From: Blastomonas fulva
GTDB taxonomy: Bacteria; Pseudomonadota; Alphaproteobacteria; Sphingomonadales; Sphingomonadaceae
Assembly: GCF_003431825.1 (NCBI RefSeq)
Contig: NZ_CP020083.1
Span: 186,001 to 250,000, forward strand
DNA: 64,000 bases
Reading direction: 5' to 3'
In this document: positions 27,301 through 36,311 of the stretch, in pieces
Position numbering within the stretch: position 1 is the first letter of the stretch
How the letters are laid out: each line of letters begins with the position of its first letter
Translations under genes and position numbers: made by a program
Notes under the pieces: generated by a model
What the model was told of the DNA's origin: nothing
Databases searched by the model: none
Seen by the model: the letters and a program-made list of their open reading frames with translations, nothing else

Positions 27301-28581
27301 TCAGCTCTTGTCGGTAATGTCGGGGCCTGAGCCGCTGCCATGGCTATCGCCGCCCTTCAGCGTGTGCGCGGTGATCGAGGCGCCCTGACCGATGGTCTGC
27401 CGTCGCCGCAGTGCGGTGGCCCAGGCCGGCGGACCATCGGAGTGCCCGCTTGCGTCAGCGTCTTTCGGCGCACCGCCCTTCCCGGCAGCGTAGCTGGCCT
27501 TTAGACTTTCGGCTGCACGTCGGAGCGGGGACGTTACGGTCCCCGCAGCCGACTTTGCAGCATTTGCCAGGCCTGATGCGACTGCCGCTTTGCCGGAACT
27601 TCCAGCGGCGCCTGCAGAATAGGCTCCCGAAACCGCACCGGCTGCGCGAGCACCACCGCCCGCCATTCCGGCAAAAGCCGATCCTGCGGCACCGGCGGCC
27701 AGTTTTCCGCCTGCGGCTCCTCCGGCGAGCGTGGCACCAGCTGCGATCGCAGTTCCGGCAGCCGCGCCCGCGCCGAGCTGCGGACCGCCTGCAACAATTC
27801 CATTGGCGATAACGGGACCGAAGATGCCAAGGCCAAGGAGTGTCAAAGCTGCAAGGGCAATGGCCATGACCTGCTGAATGTCGGGTTCGACGCCCAGCCC
27901 TGCGTCAATGAACTGCGCAAATAGCGTCGTACCGATGCCGGTGATGACGGCCAGCACCAGCACCTTGATTCCAGAAGAAATGATGTGGCCCAGCACGCGC
28001 TCAGCCATGAAGGCGGTGCGCCCGAAAAAGGCGAATGGCAGCAGGACAAAGCCTGCCAGAGTGACCAGCTTGAACTCGATGATCGTGACGAAAATCTGGA
28101 TTGCTAGGACGAAGAACGCGATCACAACGATCAGCCAGGCAATCAGCAGGATCATGATCTGCACGAAGTTGGTGAAAAGGCCTACCGGACCTACCAGATC
28201 CGCCGTTGCATCGAGCAACGGCTGTCCGGCGTCGAGGCCGGTGGCTGCGACAACGCCCGGCGCCATGAATTCCCCGATGGCCATCCCGCTTCCGCTGGCC
28301 TGAAGGCCGAGCCCGGCAAAGCTCTGGAACAGGATTTCTGCAAGGTTCGAAAAATTGCCGATGATGAACGCGAACGTGCCGATATAGAGCGTCTTCTTGA
28401 TCAGCCGCTGCAGGACATCTTCGTCCGTGCCCCAGGCCCAGAACAAAGCAGCGATGGTCACGTCGATCACGATCAGGGTGGACGACAGGAAGCCCACTTC
28501 ACCACCGAGCAAACCGAAGCCACTGTCGATGTATTGGGTAAAGACAGCCAGGAACTCGTCGATCACGCCGGTATCATTCAT
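27301..28581 (-). CDS. trbL: Conjugal transfer protein TrbL (VirB6-like)
   Basis: This 426-residue polytopic membrane protein has about six hydrophobic segments between residues 35 and 275. A long Ala/Gly-rich, low-complexity cytoplasmic C-terminal tail follows (about 275-426, with repeated GGA/AAG stretches), as is usual for TrbL. The start at 28581 (MNDTGVIDEFLAVF) forms ATGA with the preceding stop; the longer frame to 28629 runs into the TrbK-like gene. It is the inner-membrane channel component. Confidence 0.94.
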   Translation of the reverse strand: MNDTGVIDEFLAVFTQYIDSGFGLLGGEVGFLSSTLIVIDVTIAALFWAWGTDEDVLQRLIKKTLYIGTFAFIIGNFSNLAEILFQSFAGLGLQASGSGMAIGEFMAPGVVAATGLDAGQPLLDATADLVGPVGLFTNFVQIMILLIAWLIVVIAFFVLAIQIFVTIIEFKLVTLAGFVLLPFAFFGRTAFMAERVLGHIISSGIKVLVLAVITGIGTTLFAQFIDAGLGVEPDIQQVMAIALAALTLLGLGIFGPVIANGIVAGGPQLGAGAAAGTAIAAGATLAGGAAGGKLAAGAAGSAFAGMAGGGARAAGAVSGAYSAGAAGSSGKAAVASGLANAAKSAAGTVTSPLRRAAESLKASYAAGKGGAPKDADASGHSDGPPAWATALRRRQTIGQGASITAHTLKGGDSHGSGSGPDITDKS

Positions 28582-28832
28582 GGCTGACGCTCCCGTCCAT
28601 GGAAGAACCGCTGGCGCTCTGACTCCCACGCAGCGTCACAATCTGGGTCCGTTGTGGTGATCGCCCGGCAGCGCCTGAGATCGACAGCGTTGGGATTAGC
28701 CGCTGGTGTGTCGCCAGCGATAATCTGTGTGGTCCTCGGTGGTGAAGGCGGCCGCATCGAAGAGACGACCGCGATCACCGTCAAAAGTCCACCAAGGGCT
28801 GCCGCCGCTGCCAGTCTGACCAGCCGGCTCAT
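28578..28832 (-). CDS. Putative entry-exclusion protein TrbK-alt
   Basis: The 84-residue protein has an N-terminal membrane or signal helix (MSRLVRLAAAAALGGLLTVIAVVSS). Its short exported tail contains the TrbK-alt signature LRRCRAITTTDPDCDAAWESERQRFFHG with two Cys. It lies between trbJ (1-base gap) and trbL (ATGA overlap), the position of trbK. By position and family it probably prevents redundant transfer into cells already carrying the element. The start at 28832 is fixed by the trbJ stop. Confidence 0.85.
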   Translation of the reverse strand: MSRLVRLAAAAALGGLLTVIAVVSSMRPPSPPRTTQIIAGDTPAANPNAVDLRRCRAITTTDPDCDAAWESERQRFFHGRERQP

Positions 28833-28833
28833 G

Positions 28834-29550
28834 TCAGTTGCGGGTCCGAAAACGACGGAAGCGCTCGCGGCCTTCCGCTTCGGTAGCCGCATTGCGTGCA
28901 GCTTCGATCGATTGCGCGCGCCCCTGGGCAGCGAGTGCGGCCGTCAGGTCAGCAAGTTGCTGGGTCTGGACTGCGAGCAACTGATTGCCGGCTTGTGCAG
29001 CCTGGAGCGCCCCGGTTGCCGACTGGCTGGCTGAGACCAGGGTCGTGACCGAGCTGCGGGTCGCACCAAGGTTTCCAACGATTCCGGCCTGCACTTTCAT
29101 CGCATCCTCGAACGCGCCGACGCTGTCCTGCCAGCGCGCATTGGCGTTGGCGACCATCTGGGCTTGACCCGCAGATAGTGCCGCGCCCCGGTAGCGGCCG
29201 TTGAACACCTGCTGGACGTCAGTCACATCATAAGCGATCCGCTGCGCCTCACCCAGCAATTGCCGGGTCTGGTCGACCTGGCTCTGCAGCGACTCGATCG
29301 TCGAGACGGGCAGACTGGCAAGGTTGCGCGCTTCGTTGATCAGGCTGGTTGCCTGGTTCTGAAGCTGCTGGATCTGGTTGTTGATCTGCTCGAGCGACCG
29401 GGCTGCGGTCATGACATTCTGCGCGTAGTTGGACGGATCATAAACGATCCCGCCGAACTGTGCGTGGACCGGGCTTGCCAGCAACGTGCCGGCAGCCAGC
29501 GTGGCAAGGCTCAATGCAGCGAACGCACGGCGAAAGATGGGCATTTTCAT
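28834..29550 (-). CDS. trbJ: Conjugal transfer protein TrbJ (VirB5-like)
   Basis: The 238-residue protein has a signal peptide (ending SPVHAQ, about residue 31) and the TrbJ pattern FGGIVYDPSNYAQNVMTAARSLEQINNQIQQLQNQ. Long Gln/Ala-rich helices follow, and the C-terminus is basic. It is a periplasmic pilus-tip or assembly component. It overlaps trbE by ATGA. Confidence 0.94.
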   Translation of the reverse strand: MKMPIFRRAFAALSLATLAAGTLLASPVHAQFGGIVYDPSNYAQNVMTAARSLEQINNQIQQLQNQATSLINEARNLASLPVSTIESLQSQVDQTRQLLGEAQRIAYDVTDVQQVFNGRYRGAALSAGQAQMVANANARWQDSVGAFEDAMKVQAGIVGNLGATRSSVTTLVSASQSATGALQAAQAGNQLLAVQTQQLADLTAALAAQGRAQSIEAARNAATEAEGRERFRRFRTRN

Positions 29551-32003
29551 TGATCGGGTTCCTTTTCTTGCGAAGCGGGCGAAATGGGAGGCAGCAACTC
29601 GGTCGCCCAGTCGAGACTGCGGTGCCGTAGCCAGGCTGCGGCAAAGCCCTCGCGGCCATGGGCAGCGAAAAGTTCGTCGATGCAGGTCTGGTCGGATCTG
29701 GAAGACGCAGCCGTGAAGGCGAGAGCGACTTCGCCCAGACCCAGCTCGAACAGTCGGTTGCCGCGCCGTGACTGGCAGTAATAGTCGCGCTTTGGCGTTG
29801 CCCGGCTCAAGATCTCGATCTGCCGGGCATTGAGACCGAACCGTTCATACACGCGCGCGATCTGGAGTTCGGCTGCGCGCTCGTTGGGCAGGAATATGCG
29901 TGTCGGGCAGCTCTCGATGATGGCAGGCGCGATTGACGAGGTTTCGATGTCGGCAAGGCTCTGCGTTGCGAAGATGACGCTGGCGTTCTTCTTGCGCAGC
30001 GTTTTCAGCCATTCGCGCAGCTGTGCAGCAAAAGCCGGGCTGTCGAGTACCAGCCACCCTTCATCGATGATGATCATGGTGGGCGAACCATCAAGCCGCC
30101 CCTCGATCCGGTGAAACAGGTAGGCGAGCACAGCAGCAGCCGATGACGCGCCGATCAGCCCTTCGGTCTCGAACGCCTGAACTGCCGCATCGCCAAGCTG
30201 CTCCTCTTCGGCGTCGAGCAGACGGCCCCATGGGCCGCCTACAAGATAGGGCGCGAGCGCCTGCTTCAGTTCCTGCGACTGCAGCAATACGGCAAGCCCG
30301 GTCAGGGTGCGTTCGGGCGGAGGGGCGGACGCTAGCGAGGTCAGCGCCGACCAGAGGTGCGCTTTGGCTGACGGATCGACGGCCACGCCTTCGCTGGCAA
30401 GCAAGGCGGCCAGCCATTCGGCAGCCCAGGCGCGTTCACCAGGATTGTCGATGCGCGCTAGCGGTTGCAGGGCAACCGCTTTGTCGTCCTCGCCATCGGC
30501 GCTGAGCGCGTCCCCAAGATCCTGCCAGTCGCCTCCCATCCCGAGCGCTGCTGCCCGGATCGACCCGCCGAAATCGAAGGCGAAGATTTGCGCGTCGGCA
30601 TAACGACGGAACTGCAGCGCCATCAGCGCCAGCAACACCGACTTGCCCGCCCCTGTCGGCCCGACGATGAGCGTGTGGCCGACATCGCCGACATGAAGGG
30701 AAAGGCGGAACGGGGTCGAGCCTTCGGTCTTGCCGTAAAACAAGGGGGCGTCACCGAAATGCTCGTCCCGTTCCGCTCCCGCCCATACCGCTGACAGGGG
30801 GATCAGGTGGGCGAGATTGAGGGTGGAGATTGGGGGTTGGCGGACATTGCCGTAGACATGGCCGGGGAGCGATCCGAGCCAGGCTTCGATCGCATTCATG
30901 CCCTCGATGGTGCAGGTGAAGTCGCGGCCCTGGATGACTTTTTCGACCAGGCGCAGCTTCTCCGCAGCGAGTGCAGGATCATGGTCCCAGACGGTCACGG
31001 TCGCGGTGACATAGGCAATACCGGCGTGGTCGGCGCCCAGTTCCTGCAGGGCCATGTCGGCGTCGGCGGCCTTGTTCGATGCGTCCGAGTCCATGAGCAC
31101 CGACTGCTCGTTGGTCATCACTTCCTTGAGGATGGCTGCGACCGATTTTCTCTTGGCGAACCATTGACGGCGAATCTTTGTCAAAAGCCTGGTCGCATCG
31201 GTCTTGTCGAGCATGATCGCGCGGGTCGACCAGCGGTAGGGGAAGGCTTGGGCATTCAGCTCGTCAAGCAGGCCTGGGAAGGTTGCTGTGGGCAAACCCG
31301 TGATCGTGAGTGTGCGCAGATGTGCCTGCCCCAGCCTGGGCTCGAGGCCGCCGGTCAGCGGCTCATCGGTCAGCAGGGCGTCGAGATAGACCGGCGTCTC
31401 GGGTACCCGGACGCGCTGGGCCTTGGTGGAAACCGTGCTGTGCAGATAGGTCAGCGTCGCACCGTCATCGAGCCAGCCCGTCTCGGGCATGAAACCCTCG
31501 AGGAGGTGCAGCACGCGATCCGTTCTATCGACGAAGGATTTGACTACTTGTCGAGGAGCGGCACCCTTTGTTGCCTTGCCCTCGTAGAGCCAGCCTTCGG
31601 CGCGCGCGGCATCCTCCGGCGGCGGCAACCAGAGCAGGGTCAGATAGTAGCAGCTCTCGAAATGTGTGCCCTTTTCCCGGAACTGCTCGCGCCGCTCCAT
31701 GTCGACGAGCGCCGAGACAGGATCGGGAAAGCTGCTTAAAGGATAGGCCTGTGCGGGAACGCGCTGCGCTTCGACGAATACGGCCCAGCCCGACCCCAGA
31801 CGGCGCAGGGCGTTATTGAGGCGCGAGGTGATGGCCACCAGTTCGGCGGAGGTCGCGCTGTCGAGATCGGGGCCGCGAAAGCGCGCAGTGCGCTGGAACG
31901 ATCCGTCCTTGTTGAGCACCACGCCCGGCCCCACCAGTGCGACCCAGGGGAGGAAGTCTGCCAGCCTTGCGGATCTGCTCCGATATTCCCTGAGCGACAT
32001 CAT
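29547..32003 (-). CDS. trbE: Conjugal transfer ATPase TrbE (VirB4-like)
   Basis: This 818-residue cytoplasmic ATPase has a VirB4/CagE N-terminal domain (MMSLREYRSRSARLADFLPW, GPGVVLNKDGSFQRTARFRG). Walker A is GPTGAGKSVLLALM in the middle, Walker B is MIIIDEGWLVL, and FATQSLADIETSSIAPAIIESCPTRIFLPN follows. It energises pilus assembly and substrate export. The start at 32003 overlaps trbD by ATGA; the longer frame to 32126 lies inside trbD. Confidence 0.96.
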   Translation of the reverse strand: MMSLREYRSRSARLADFLPWVALVGPGVVLNKDGSFQRTARFRGPDLDSATSAELVAITSRLNNALRRLGSGWAVFVEAQRVPAQAYPLSSFPDPVSALVDMERREQFREKGTHFESCYYLTLLWLPPPEDAARAEGWLYEGKATKGAAPRQVVKSFVDRTDRVLHLLEGFMPETGWLDDGATLTYLHSTVSTKAQRVRVPETPVYLDALLTDEPLTGGLEPRLGQAHLRTLTITGLPTATFPGLLDELNAQAFPYRWSTRAIMLDKTDATRLLTKIRRQWFAKRKSVAAILKEVMTNEQSVLMDSDASNKAADADMALQELGADHAGIAYVTATVTVWDHDPALAAEKLRLVEKVIQGRDFTCTIEGMNAIEAWLGSLPGHVYGNVRQPPISTLNLAHLIPLSAVWAGAERDEHFGDAPLFYGKTEGSTPFRLSLHVGDVGHTLIVGPTGAGKSVLLALMALQFRRYADAQIFAFDFGGSIRAAALGMGGDWQDLGDALSADGEDDKAVALQPLARIDNPGERAWAAEWLAALLASEGVAVDPSAKAHLWSALTSLASAPPPERTLTGLAVLLQSQELKQALAPYLVGGPWGRLLDAEEEQLGDAAVQAFETEGLIGASSAAAVLAYLFHRIEGRLDGSPTMIIIDEGWLVLDSPAFAAQLREWLKTLRKKNASVIFATQSLADIETSSIAPAIIESCPTRIFLPNERAAELQIARVYERFGLNARQIEILSRATPKRDYYCQSRRGNRLFELGLGEVALAFTAASSRSDQTCIDELFAAHGREGFAAAWLRHRSLDWATELLPPISPASQEKEPDQ

Positions 32004-32284
32004 GGCCGGATCCAGGTCGGATATCTGAGGTGGCGGCGTGCAACGTCGACGAATTGCGGATCGCGCCGGGCGGCCCAGACCGAAAGGACATGGCCGATCG
32101 CCCAGATCGCAAGGCCCACGAGCCACAGTCTCAGTCCGAGCCCTACAGCGCCGGCCAATGTGCCGTTGACGATGGCAAGAGCCCGCGGCGCGCCGCCCAG
32201 CAATATGGGCTCTGCCAGCGCACGGTGCACCGGCGCATAAAAGCCCGGGAGGTCATCCGAGCCGAAGGGAATACCCTGCCCCAT
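32000..32284 (-). CDS. trbD: Conjugal transfer protein TrbD (VirB3-like)
   Basis: The 94-residue protein starts MGQGIPFGSDDLPGFYAPVHRALAEPILLGGAPRALAIVNGTL and carries two adjacent hydrophobic segments, matching TrbD/VirB3. The ATG at 32284 overlaps the trbC stop (TGATG), and the stop overlaps the trbE start (ATGA). The same frame is open further upstream, but only inside trbC. Confidence 0.93.
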   Translation of the reverse strand: MGQGIPFGSDDLPGFYAPVHRALAEPILLGGAPRALAIVNGTLAGAVGLGLRLWLVGLAIWAIGHVLSVWAARRDPQFVDVARRHLRYPTWIRP

Positions 32285-32631
32285 CAGATTAGCGCTCCGC
32301 CACCGAAGCTGAAGAAGCTGAGAAAGAAGCTCGATGCTGCAAAGGCGATCGAGAGGCCGAACACAATCTGGATCAGCCGTCGAAAACCACCCGAGGTATC
32401 GCCGAACGCCAGGCTGAGGCCGGTGACGATGATGACGATGACCGCAATGACCTTGGCGACCGGTCCTTCGATGCTCTCCAGGATCGACTGCAGCGGCGCT
32501 TCCCAGGGCATGGAAGAGCCGCCTGCCTCTACCGGGACCGCGTAGAGCAGAGCGGCTGCAAGCGCGCAGCCGCATGCGAGCATCCTCAGCAGATTGCGAC
32601 GAGCGGGAAGAACAGGAAGTTGGCTGATCAT
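32284..32631 (-). CDS. trbC: Conjugal transfer pilin TrbC (VirB2-like)
   Basis: The 115-residue prepilin has an N-terminal signal (cleavage near PVEAGG, about residue 37) and two hydrophobic helices separated by a short loop (VAKVIAVIVIIVTGLSLAFG and LIQIVFGLSIAFAASSFFLSFF), the VirB2/TrbC arrangement. The TraF-like S26 peptidase encoded at 42952-43542 is a candidate for its maturation. It overlaps trbB (ATGA) and trbD. Confidence 0.94.
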   Translation of the reverse strand: MISQLPVLPARRNLLRMLACGCALAAALLYAVPVEAGGSSMPWEAPLQSILESIEGPVAKVIAVIVIIVTGLSLAFGDTSGGFRRLIQIVFGLSIAFAASSFFLSFFSFGGGALI

Positions 32632-33614
32632 GTGTTGTCTCCGATTTGGGGGTAAAATTCGGTTGTCATCCGATAGTCTCCGCTGACAGGATCGAGGCCT
32701 TCGACCTCGGCAATCTCCGCGAGCCGCCGCCCCGCCCCGTCACGAACGAGTACCGCCACGACGTTGATGGTCTGGGCAAGCAGAGCGCGCGGCACCGTGA
32801 CGACGGCTTCCTGGATCAGCTGCTCCATCCGGAGCATGGCACCGACGGCGCTGCTGGCATGGATGGTGCCGATGCCGCCGGGATGACCGGTGCCCCAGGC
32901 CTTGAGAAGATCGAGAGCCTCGCGCCCGCGCACCTCCCCGATAGGGATGCGGTCCGGTCTGAGGCGGAGCGATGAGCGCACTAAGTCGGCCAGCGACATG
33001 ACTCCGTCGAAGGTCCGCATGGCGACAAAATTGGGCGCGGTACACTGCAGTTCGCGTGTGTCCTCGATAAGGACAATACGGTCGCCGGTGTCTGCCATCT
33101 CGGCGAGGAGGGCATTCGCCAATGTCGTCTTGCCGGTCCCCGTACCGCCTGCGATCAGGATGTTGCGGCGATCGGCAACGGCGAGATGCAAGCTGGCTGC
33201 CTGGGCAGGCGACATGATCCCGGCGGCGACATAGTCGGCAAGCGTGAAGACGGCAGTAGCAGGCTTGCGGATCGCAAAGGCGGGAGCTGCAACGACAGGA
33301 GGAAGCAGTCCTTCGAACCGTTCACCGCCGCCCGGAAGCTCGGCGGAAACGCGCGGCATCCTTGCATGCACCTCTGCACCGACATGATGGGCGACCAGCC
33401 GGATAATGCGTTCGCTATCGGCGGGACTGAGAAAATGAGGGCTGGCAGCGATACCTTGGCCGAGCCGATCAACCCAGAGCCGCCCATCAGGATTGAGCAT
33501 GATCTCGATGATTTCGGGATCATCAAGCCACTGGCCGATCGCGCTGCCAAAGGCGGTACGCAGCATGTTTGCGCTGCGCCTGTGTGCTTCCTGCCGGATC
33601 GGTTCTGCGCTCAT
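32628..33614 (-). CDS. trbB: Conjugal transfer ATPase TrbB (VirB11-like)
   Basis: The 328-residue traffic ATPase has an N-terminal domain (about 1-125) and a RecA-like domain with Walker [11 protein letters not shown] near 156-165. It also has the Asp box [10 protein letters not shown], a Walker B-like region around [27 protein letters not shown], and the His box TIHASSA. It is the hexameric assembly motor. It is the first gene of the trb operon, divergent from the LuxR-type gene and preceded by paired inverted repeats at 33636-33662. Confidence 0.95.
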   Translation of the reverse strand: MSAEPIRQEAHRRSANMLRTAFGSAIGQWLDDPEIIEIMLNPDGRLWVDRLGQGIAASPHFLSPADSERIIRLVAHHVGAEVHARMPRVSAELPGGGERFEGLLPPVVAAPAFAIRKPATAVFTLADYVAAGIMSPAQAASLHLAVADRRNILIAGGTGTGKTTLANALLAEMADTGDRIVLIEDTRELQCTAPNFVAMRTFDGVMSLADLVRSSLRLRPDRIPIGEVRGREALDLLKAWGTGHPGGIGTIHASSAVGAMLRMEQLIQEAVVTVPRALLAQTINVVAVLVRDGAGRRLAEIAEVEGLDPVSGDYRMTTEFYPQIGDNT

Positions 33615-33635
33615 GTGTCGTCCCCGTGAAGGCGT

Positions 33636-33662
33636 CGGACAACAGTGTCCGGAGCGCCGGAC
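33636..33662. promoter_or_regulatory. Overlapping inverted repeats upstream of trbB
   Basis: Two perfect inverted repeats interlock: CGGACA-ACAG-TGTCCG (33636-33651) and GTCCGG-AGCG-CCGGAC (33647-33662). They start 22 bases upstream of the trbB ATG, in the spacer to the divergent LuxR-type gene. They could be a double operator or alternative hairpins in the trb leader. Confidence 0.6.
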
Positions 33663-33832
33663 GGATTAAGAGACGCATGCGCCGCGTGGTTTCAACAGGC
33701 TTTTGAGTAACGGAAACTGTGGCGAAGAAAGACAGGCGTTGGCGTAAGCGGCGGGTTGGAAGGCAAGGCCACCGAATGCCAATAGTTCGCAAATAATCTT
33801 GCCCCGCACCGGTTTATGACAAGACTGTGACC

Positions 33833-34336
33833 ATGGGTGATTCGGTGTCGCAACCCTCCACAGACGATGTCCGCTGGACCCGGCTGACGGAAAAACAACG
33901 TGCCTGCCTCGATCTGCTGCTCGACCGGCAGACGTCAAAGCAGATCGCACGCCGCCTCGGCATATCCAAACCCACGGTGGATCAGCGGCTGACCGCTGCC
34001 CGGCAAATCCTGGGCGCGGCCAACCGAGACGAAGCTGCAATCCTATATGGGCAACTCAAGCAGACATATGACCGGATCACATATGATCCGGCGCAGGTTC
34101 CCTCAGACACCAGTCACGGGCCATCCATCATTTCGGACGCAAATCCAGCCGAAGCACTGGTTCTGCAGGATAGTGGAGCAGCATCGGTCGGATCACCGTC
34201 CAGGAATTTCTGGAGACATGACCACGATCTCAAAGCAAGAATCTGGATCATGACGGCCATGCTGGTTGTCGCAGTTATCCTTATCCTTGCAGGTCTCGGC
34301 ATCGCACAGGCGCTCACGCGGCTGGTCTCCGGTTAG
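33833..34336 (+). CDS. LuxR-type HTH protein with C-terminal membrane anchor
   Basis: The 167-residue protein has an N-terminal HTH (about 17-72: RLTEKQRACLDLLLDRQTSKQIARRLGISKPTVDQRL) of the LuxR/GerE type. A polar linker (75-130) and one C-terminal transmembrane helix (IWIMTAMLVVAVILILAGLGIAQAL) follow. No receiver or ligand domain is seen. The ATG at 33833 is preferred to a GTG 6 bases earlier. It is divergent from trbB across a region with inverted repeats, so it is a candidate regulator of conjugation acting from the membrane. Function is inference. Confidence 0.85.
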   Translation: MGDSVSQPSTDDVRWTRLTEKQRACLDLLLDRQTSKQIARRLGISKPTVDQRLTAARQILGAANRDEAAILYGQLKQTYDRITYDPAQVPSDTSHGPSIISDANPAEALVLQDSGAASVGSPSRNFWRHDHDLKARIWIMTAMLVVAVILILAGLGIAQALTRLVSG

Positions 34337-34399
34337 TCCTTAGGCCCGTTTTTGAAAACCCAATCCCGAAACCCCTCGCGTTCGGGGAAAGGAAAAGTC

Positions 34400-34729
34400 A
34401 TGCCCAATTCCATTGAAGACACAACCACCCGCCTGAGCCGGGAGGTCCCAACCGCAGAATTCAAGATCGATGACGCTCTCGTCGCCATATCCATCCTGAT
34501 GACGAGCGTCGTCACTGCAAAACGCGACACGCCTGATGTCCCGGCGGCAAGGGGTCAGGCAACAATCCGCAGACTGGCAAAAGCTCAGGCTGCGCTGATC
34601 GATGCAAGCGGCGATGTCCTGCGGGTGCATGGCGATCTGCTGTCCATAGGGCGGGAAGTTGCAGGCTATGACCTGCACGAGTGCCCCCGTGTCGCAGGAC
34701 ATGTCGCCCCGTTGCAGGCAGTTGCCTGA
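34400..34729 (+). CDS. Conserved-looking small protein of unknown function
   Basis: I do not recognise this 109-residue protein (MPNSIEDTTTRLSREVPTAEFKIDDALVAISILMTSVVTAKRD...). It is soluble and mostly helical, with no metal motif. A ribosome-binding site (GGAAAGGAA) precedes the ATG at 34400. It lies 63 bases after the membrane-tailed HTH gene and before a membrane protein, all on the plus strand, suggesting one small operon ahead of the JAB-domain gene. Confidence 0.6.
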   Translation: MPNSIEDTTTRLSREVPTAEFKIDDALVAISILMTSVVTAKRDTPDVPAARGQATIRRLAKAQAALIDASGDVLRVHGDLLSIGREVAGYDLHECPRVAGHVAPLQAVA

Positions 34730-34770
34730 CATAGATTGACCGGGAGCAACCTCAGTGAAAAGCTGTCTGC

Positions 34771-35217
34771 ATGCGCATAGCGGTGTTTCTGGCCTTGCTC
34801 GTCGTTGCTCTCGGTTACGCCGCCTGGCGGGGCGGCGGTCCGGAACGCGTGATGGCAGTCATTGCGGCCCTAATGGTCGTTCTCGACACCCTGCTCCATC
34901 GCATCGTTCCCGCTCAATTCGCATCGCTCGATACCGGCCATCTCATCATCGACCTGTTCGGGGCAGTCACGACCATTGCGCTTGCCCTGGCCGCGCACCG
35001 CTTCTGGCCCATGGGAATGGCGGTTCTGCATATCCTGCCACTGCTGGCGCACTCCAGCCGCGCACTCGATCTGGCCATGCATCCGGTTGCCTATCTCGTA
35101 ATGCAGGTCGCACCGTCCTGGCTGGTCGCGCCGGTCCTGATCGGTGCCACATGGCGTCACCGCAGAAGGCTGAAAGCTTCCGGCGCAGACCCGTCGTGGC
35201 ATTCGTCACCAGTTTGA
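34771..35217 (+). CDS. Small polytopic membrane protein of unknown function
   Basis: The 148-residue protein has about four hydrophobic segments: MRIAVFLALLVVALGYAAW, VMAVIAALMVVLDTLL, LIIDLFGAVTTIALALAA and VAYLVMQVAPSWLVAPVLIGA. Its C-terminal tail is basic. No family was recognised. It sits in the plus-strand block between the small protein at 34400 and the JAB-domain gene. Confidence 0.65.
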   Translation: MRIAVFLALLVVALGYAAWRGGGPERVMAVIAALMVVLDTLLHRIVPAQFASLDTGHLIIDLFGAVTTIALALAAHRFWPMGMAVLHILPLLAHSSRALDLAMHPVAYLVMQVAPSWLVAPVLIGATWRHRRRLKASGADPSWHSSPV

Positions 35218-35275
35218 TCAGGCAGAAGCGCGGCATTCCGCCTCACTTGCCCATTCCTTGCTGGCAGATCATGCG

Positions 35276-36121
35276 ATGTCGGTAAGCGGCACAGATCCGC
35301 AGCCTGCGTCGGCCCTCCCAAGTTTGGTCGGTTCGATGATCGATGCAAACAGTCCTGCCCTGCTCAGCTATCTGCAGGCATGCATGGGTAGTTTGCCACA
35401 CGAGGCTCTTCAGGTCCTCTATCTGGACAACAGCCGGATACTGATTGCACAAGAACACGCACAGCAGGGTTCGGCTGTCCATCTGCTCTTGAGCCCAAAG
35501 GCCATCTTCCGCCGTGCATTCGCGCTCGATGCCAGCGCCATGATCCTTGCACACAACCATCCCAGCGGCGATGCCAGACCCAGCAATGAAGATATCCGCG
35601 CAACAAATGCCCTGGTTAGCCTGGGGCAGACGCTGGGCGTCGAGATCATCGAGCATATCATTGTTGCCCGCCACCGCTGCCACGCAATCCTGCAAGGCCG
35701 AGGACCGCGCAAACCCGCACGGCTAGCTGCATTCTTCGATCTCAGGGACAGCGGGGTAGGTCGCCTCGGCCACACAGGCAGGGTATTTGCGGCTGCAGCG
35801 GCCAATGCGCAAACGACCGCATTGCGCCGCATGCAGCGCCGTGAGCTACTGGGAAACCTGTCATTACTGGCAAATCCGGCATGGGACATGCTGATCGATC
35901 TGTTCCTCCATACCCATGCGAACAAACCCGTATCGACCAGCGCGCTATGCATCGGCTCAGGTTTGCCGATGAGCAGTGCACTGCGCCTCGTCCGGAAGCT
36001 GTGCGATGCAAATTTGGTCCTGCGTGAGCCGGACCCCGCCGACGGGCGCCGTAATTTCATGAGGCTCACGCCGCGAACATGGGAGGGGTTGAACCAGTAT
36101 TTCTGTGATGGGTCAGGCTGA
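35276..36121 (+). CDS. RadC-like JAB/MPN domain fused to a winged-helix domain
   Basis: The 281-residue protein has an N-terminal RadC/JAB fold (about 15-155) with the metal motif HNHPSGDARPSNED (His93, His95 and Asp106, plus an upstream Glu near 43). The C-terminal part (about 185-281: ANPAWDMLIDLFLHTHANKPVSTSALCIGSGLPMSSALRLVRKL, then REPDPADGRRNFMRLTP) reads as a MarR-like winged helix. RadC-like proteins are frequent on conjugative elements, but their role is unsettled. The ATG at 35276 is chosen over a TTG 18 bases upstream. The gene is convergent with the relaxase. Confidence 0.85.
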   Translation: MSVSGTDPQPASALPSLVGSMIDANSPALLSYLQACMGSLPHEALQVLYLDNSRILIAQEHAQQGSAVHLLLSPKAIFRRAFALDASAMILAHNHPSGDARPSNEDIRATNALVSLGQTLGVEIIEHIIVARHRCHAILQGRGPRKPARLAAFFDLRDSGVGRLGHTGRVFAAAAANAQTTALRRMQRRELLGNLSLLANPAWDMLIDLFLHTHANKPVSTSALCIGSGLPMSSALRLVRKLCDANLVLREPDPADGRRNFMRLTPRTWEGLNQYFCDGSG

Positions 36122-36311
36122 TTGCAAGCCCGGATCGGTCTGAAAGCTCACCGTGCGAAGTGTCATCTGAAGGTTCCGGCCCGATCCCGGAGCGCTGCTA
36201 TCAAGCCTGCCTAAGGACCAGAGGGAATGCTTCCAGACGAGCTTGATGCGCAGCTGACCTGTACCTGGATGCCAATAATGATCGCCTTGTCCAGGAATTC
36301 CATCGTCAAGG

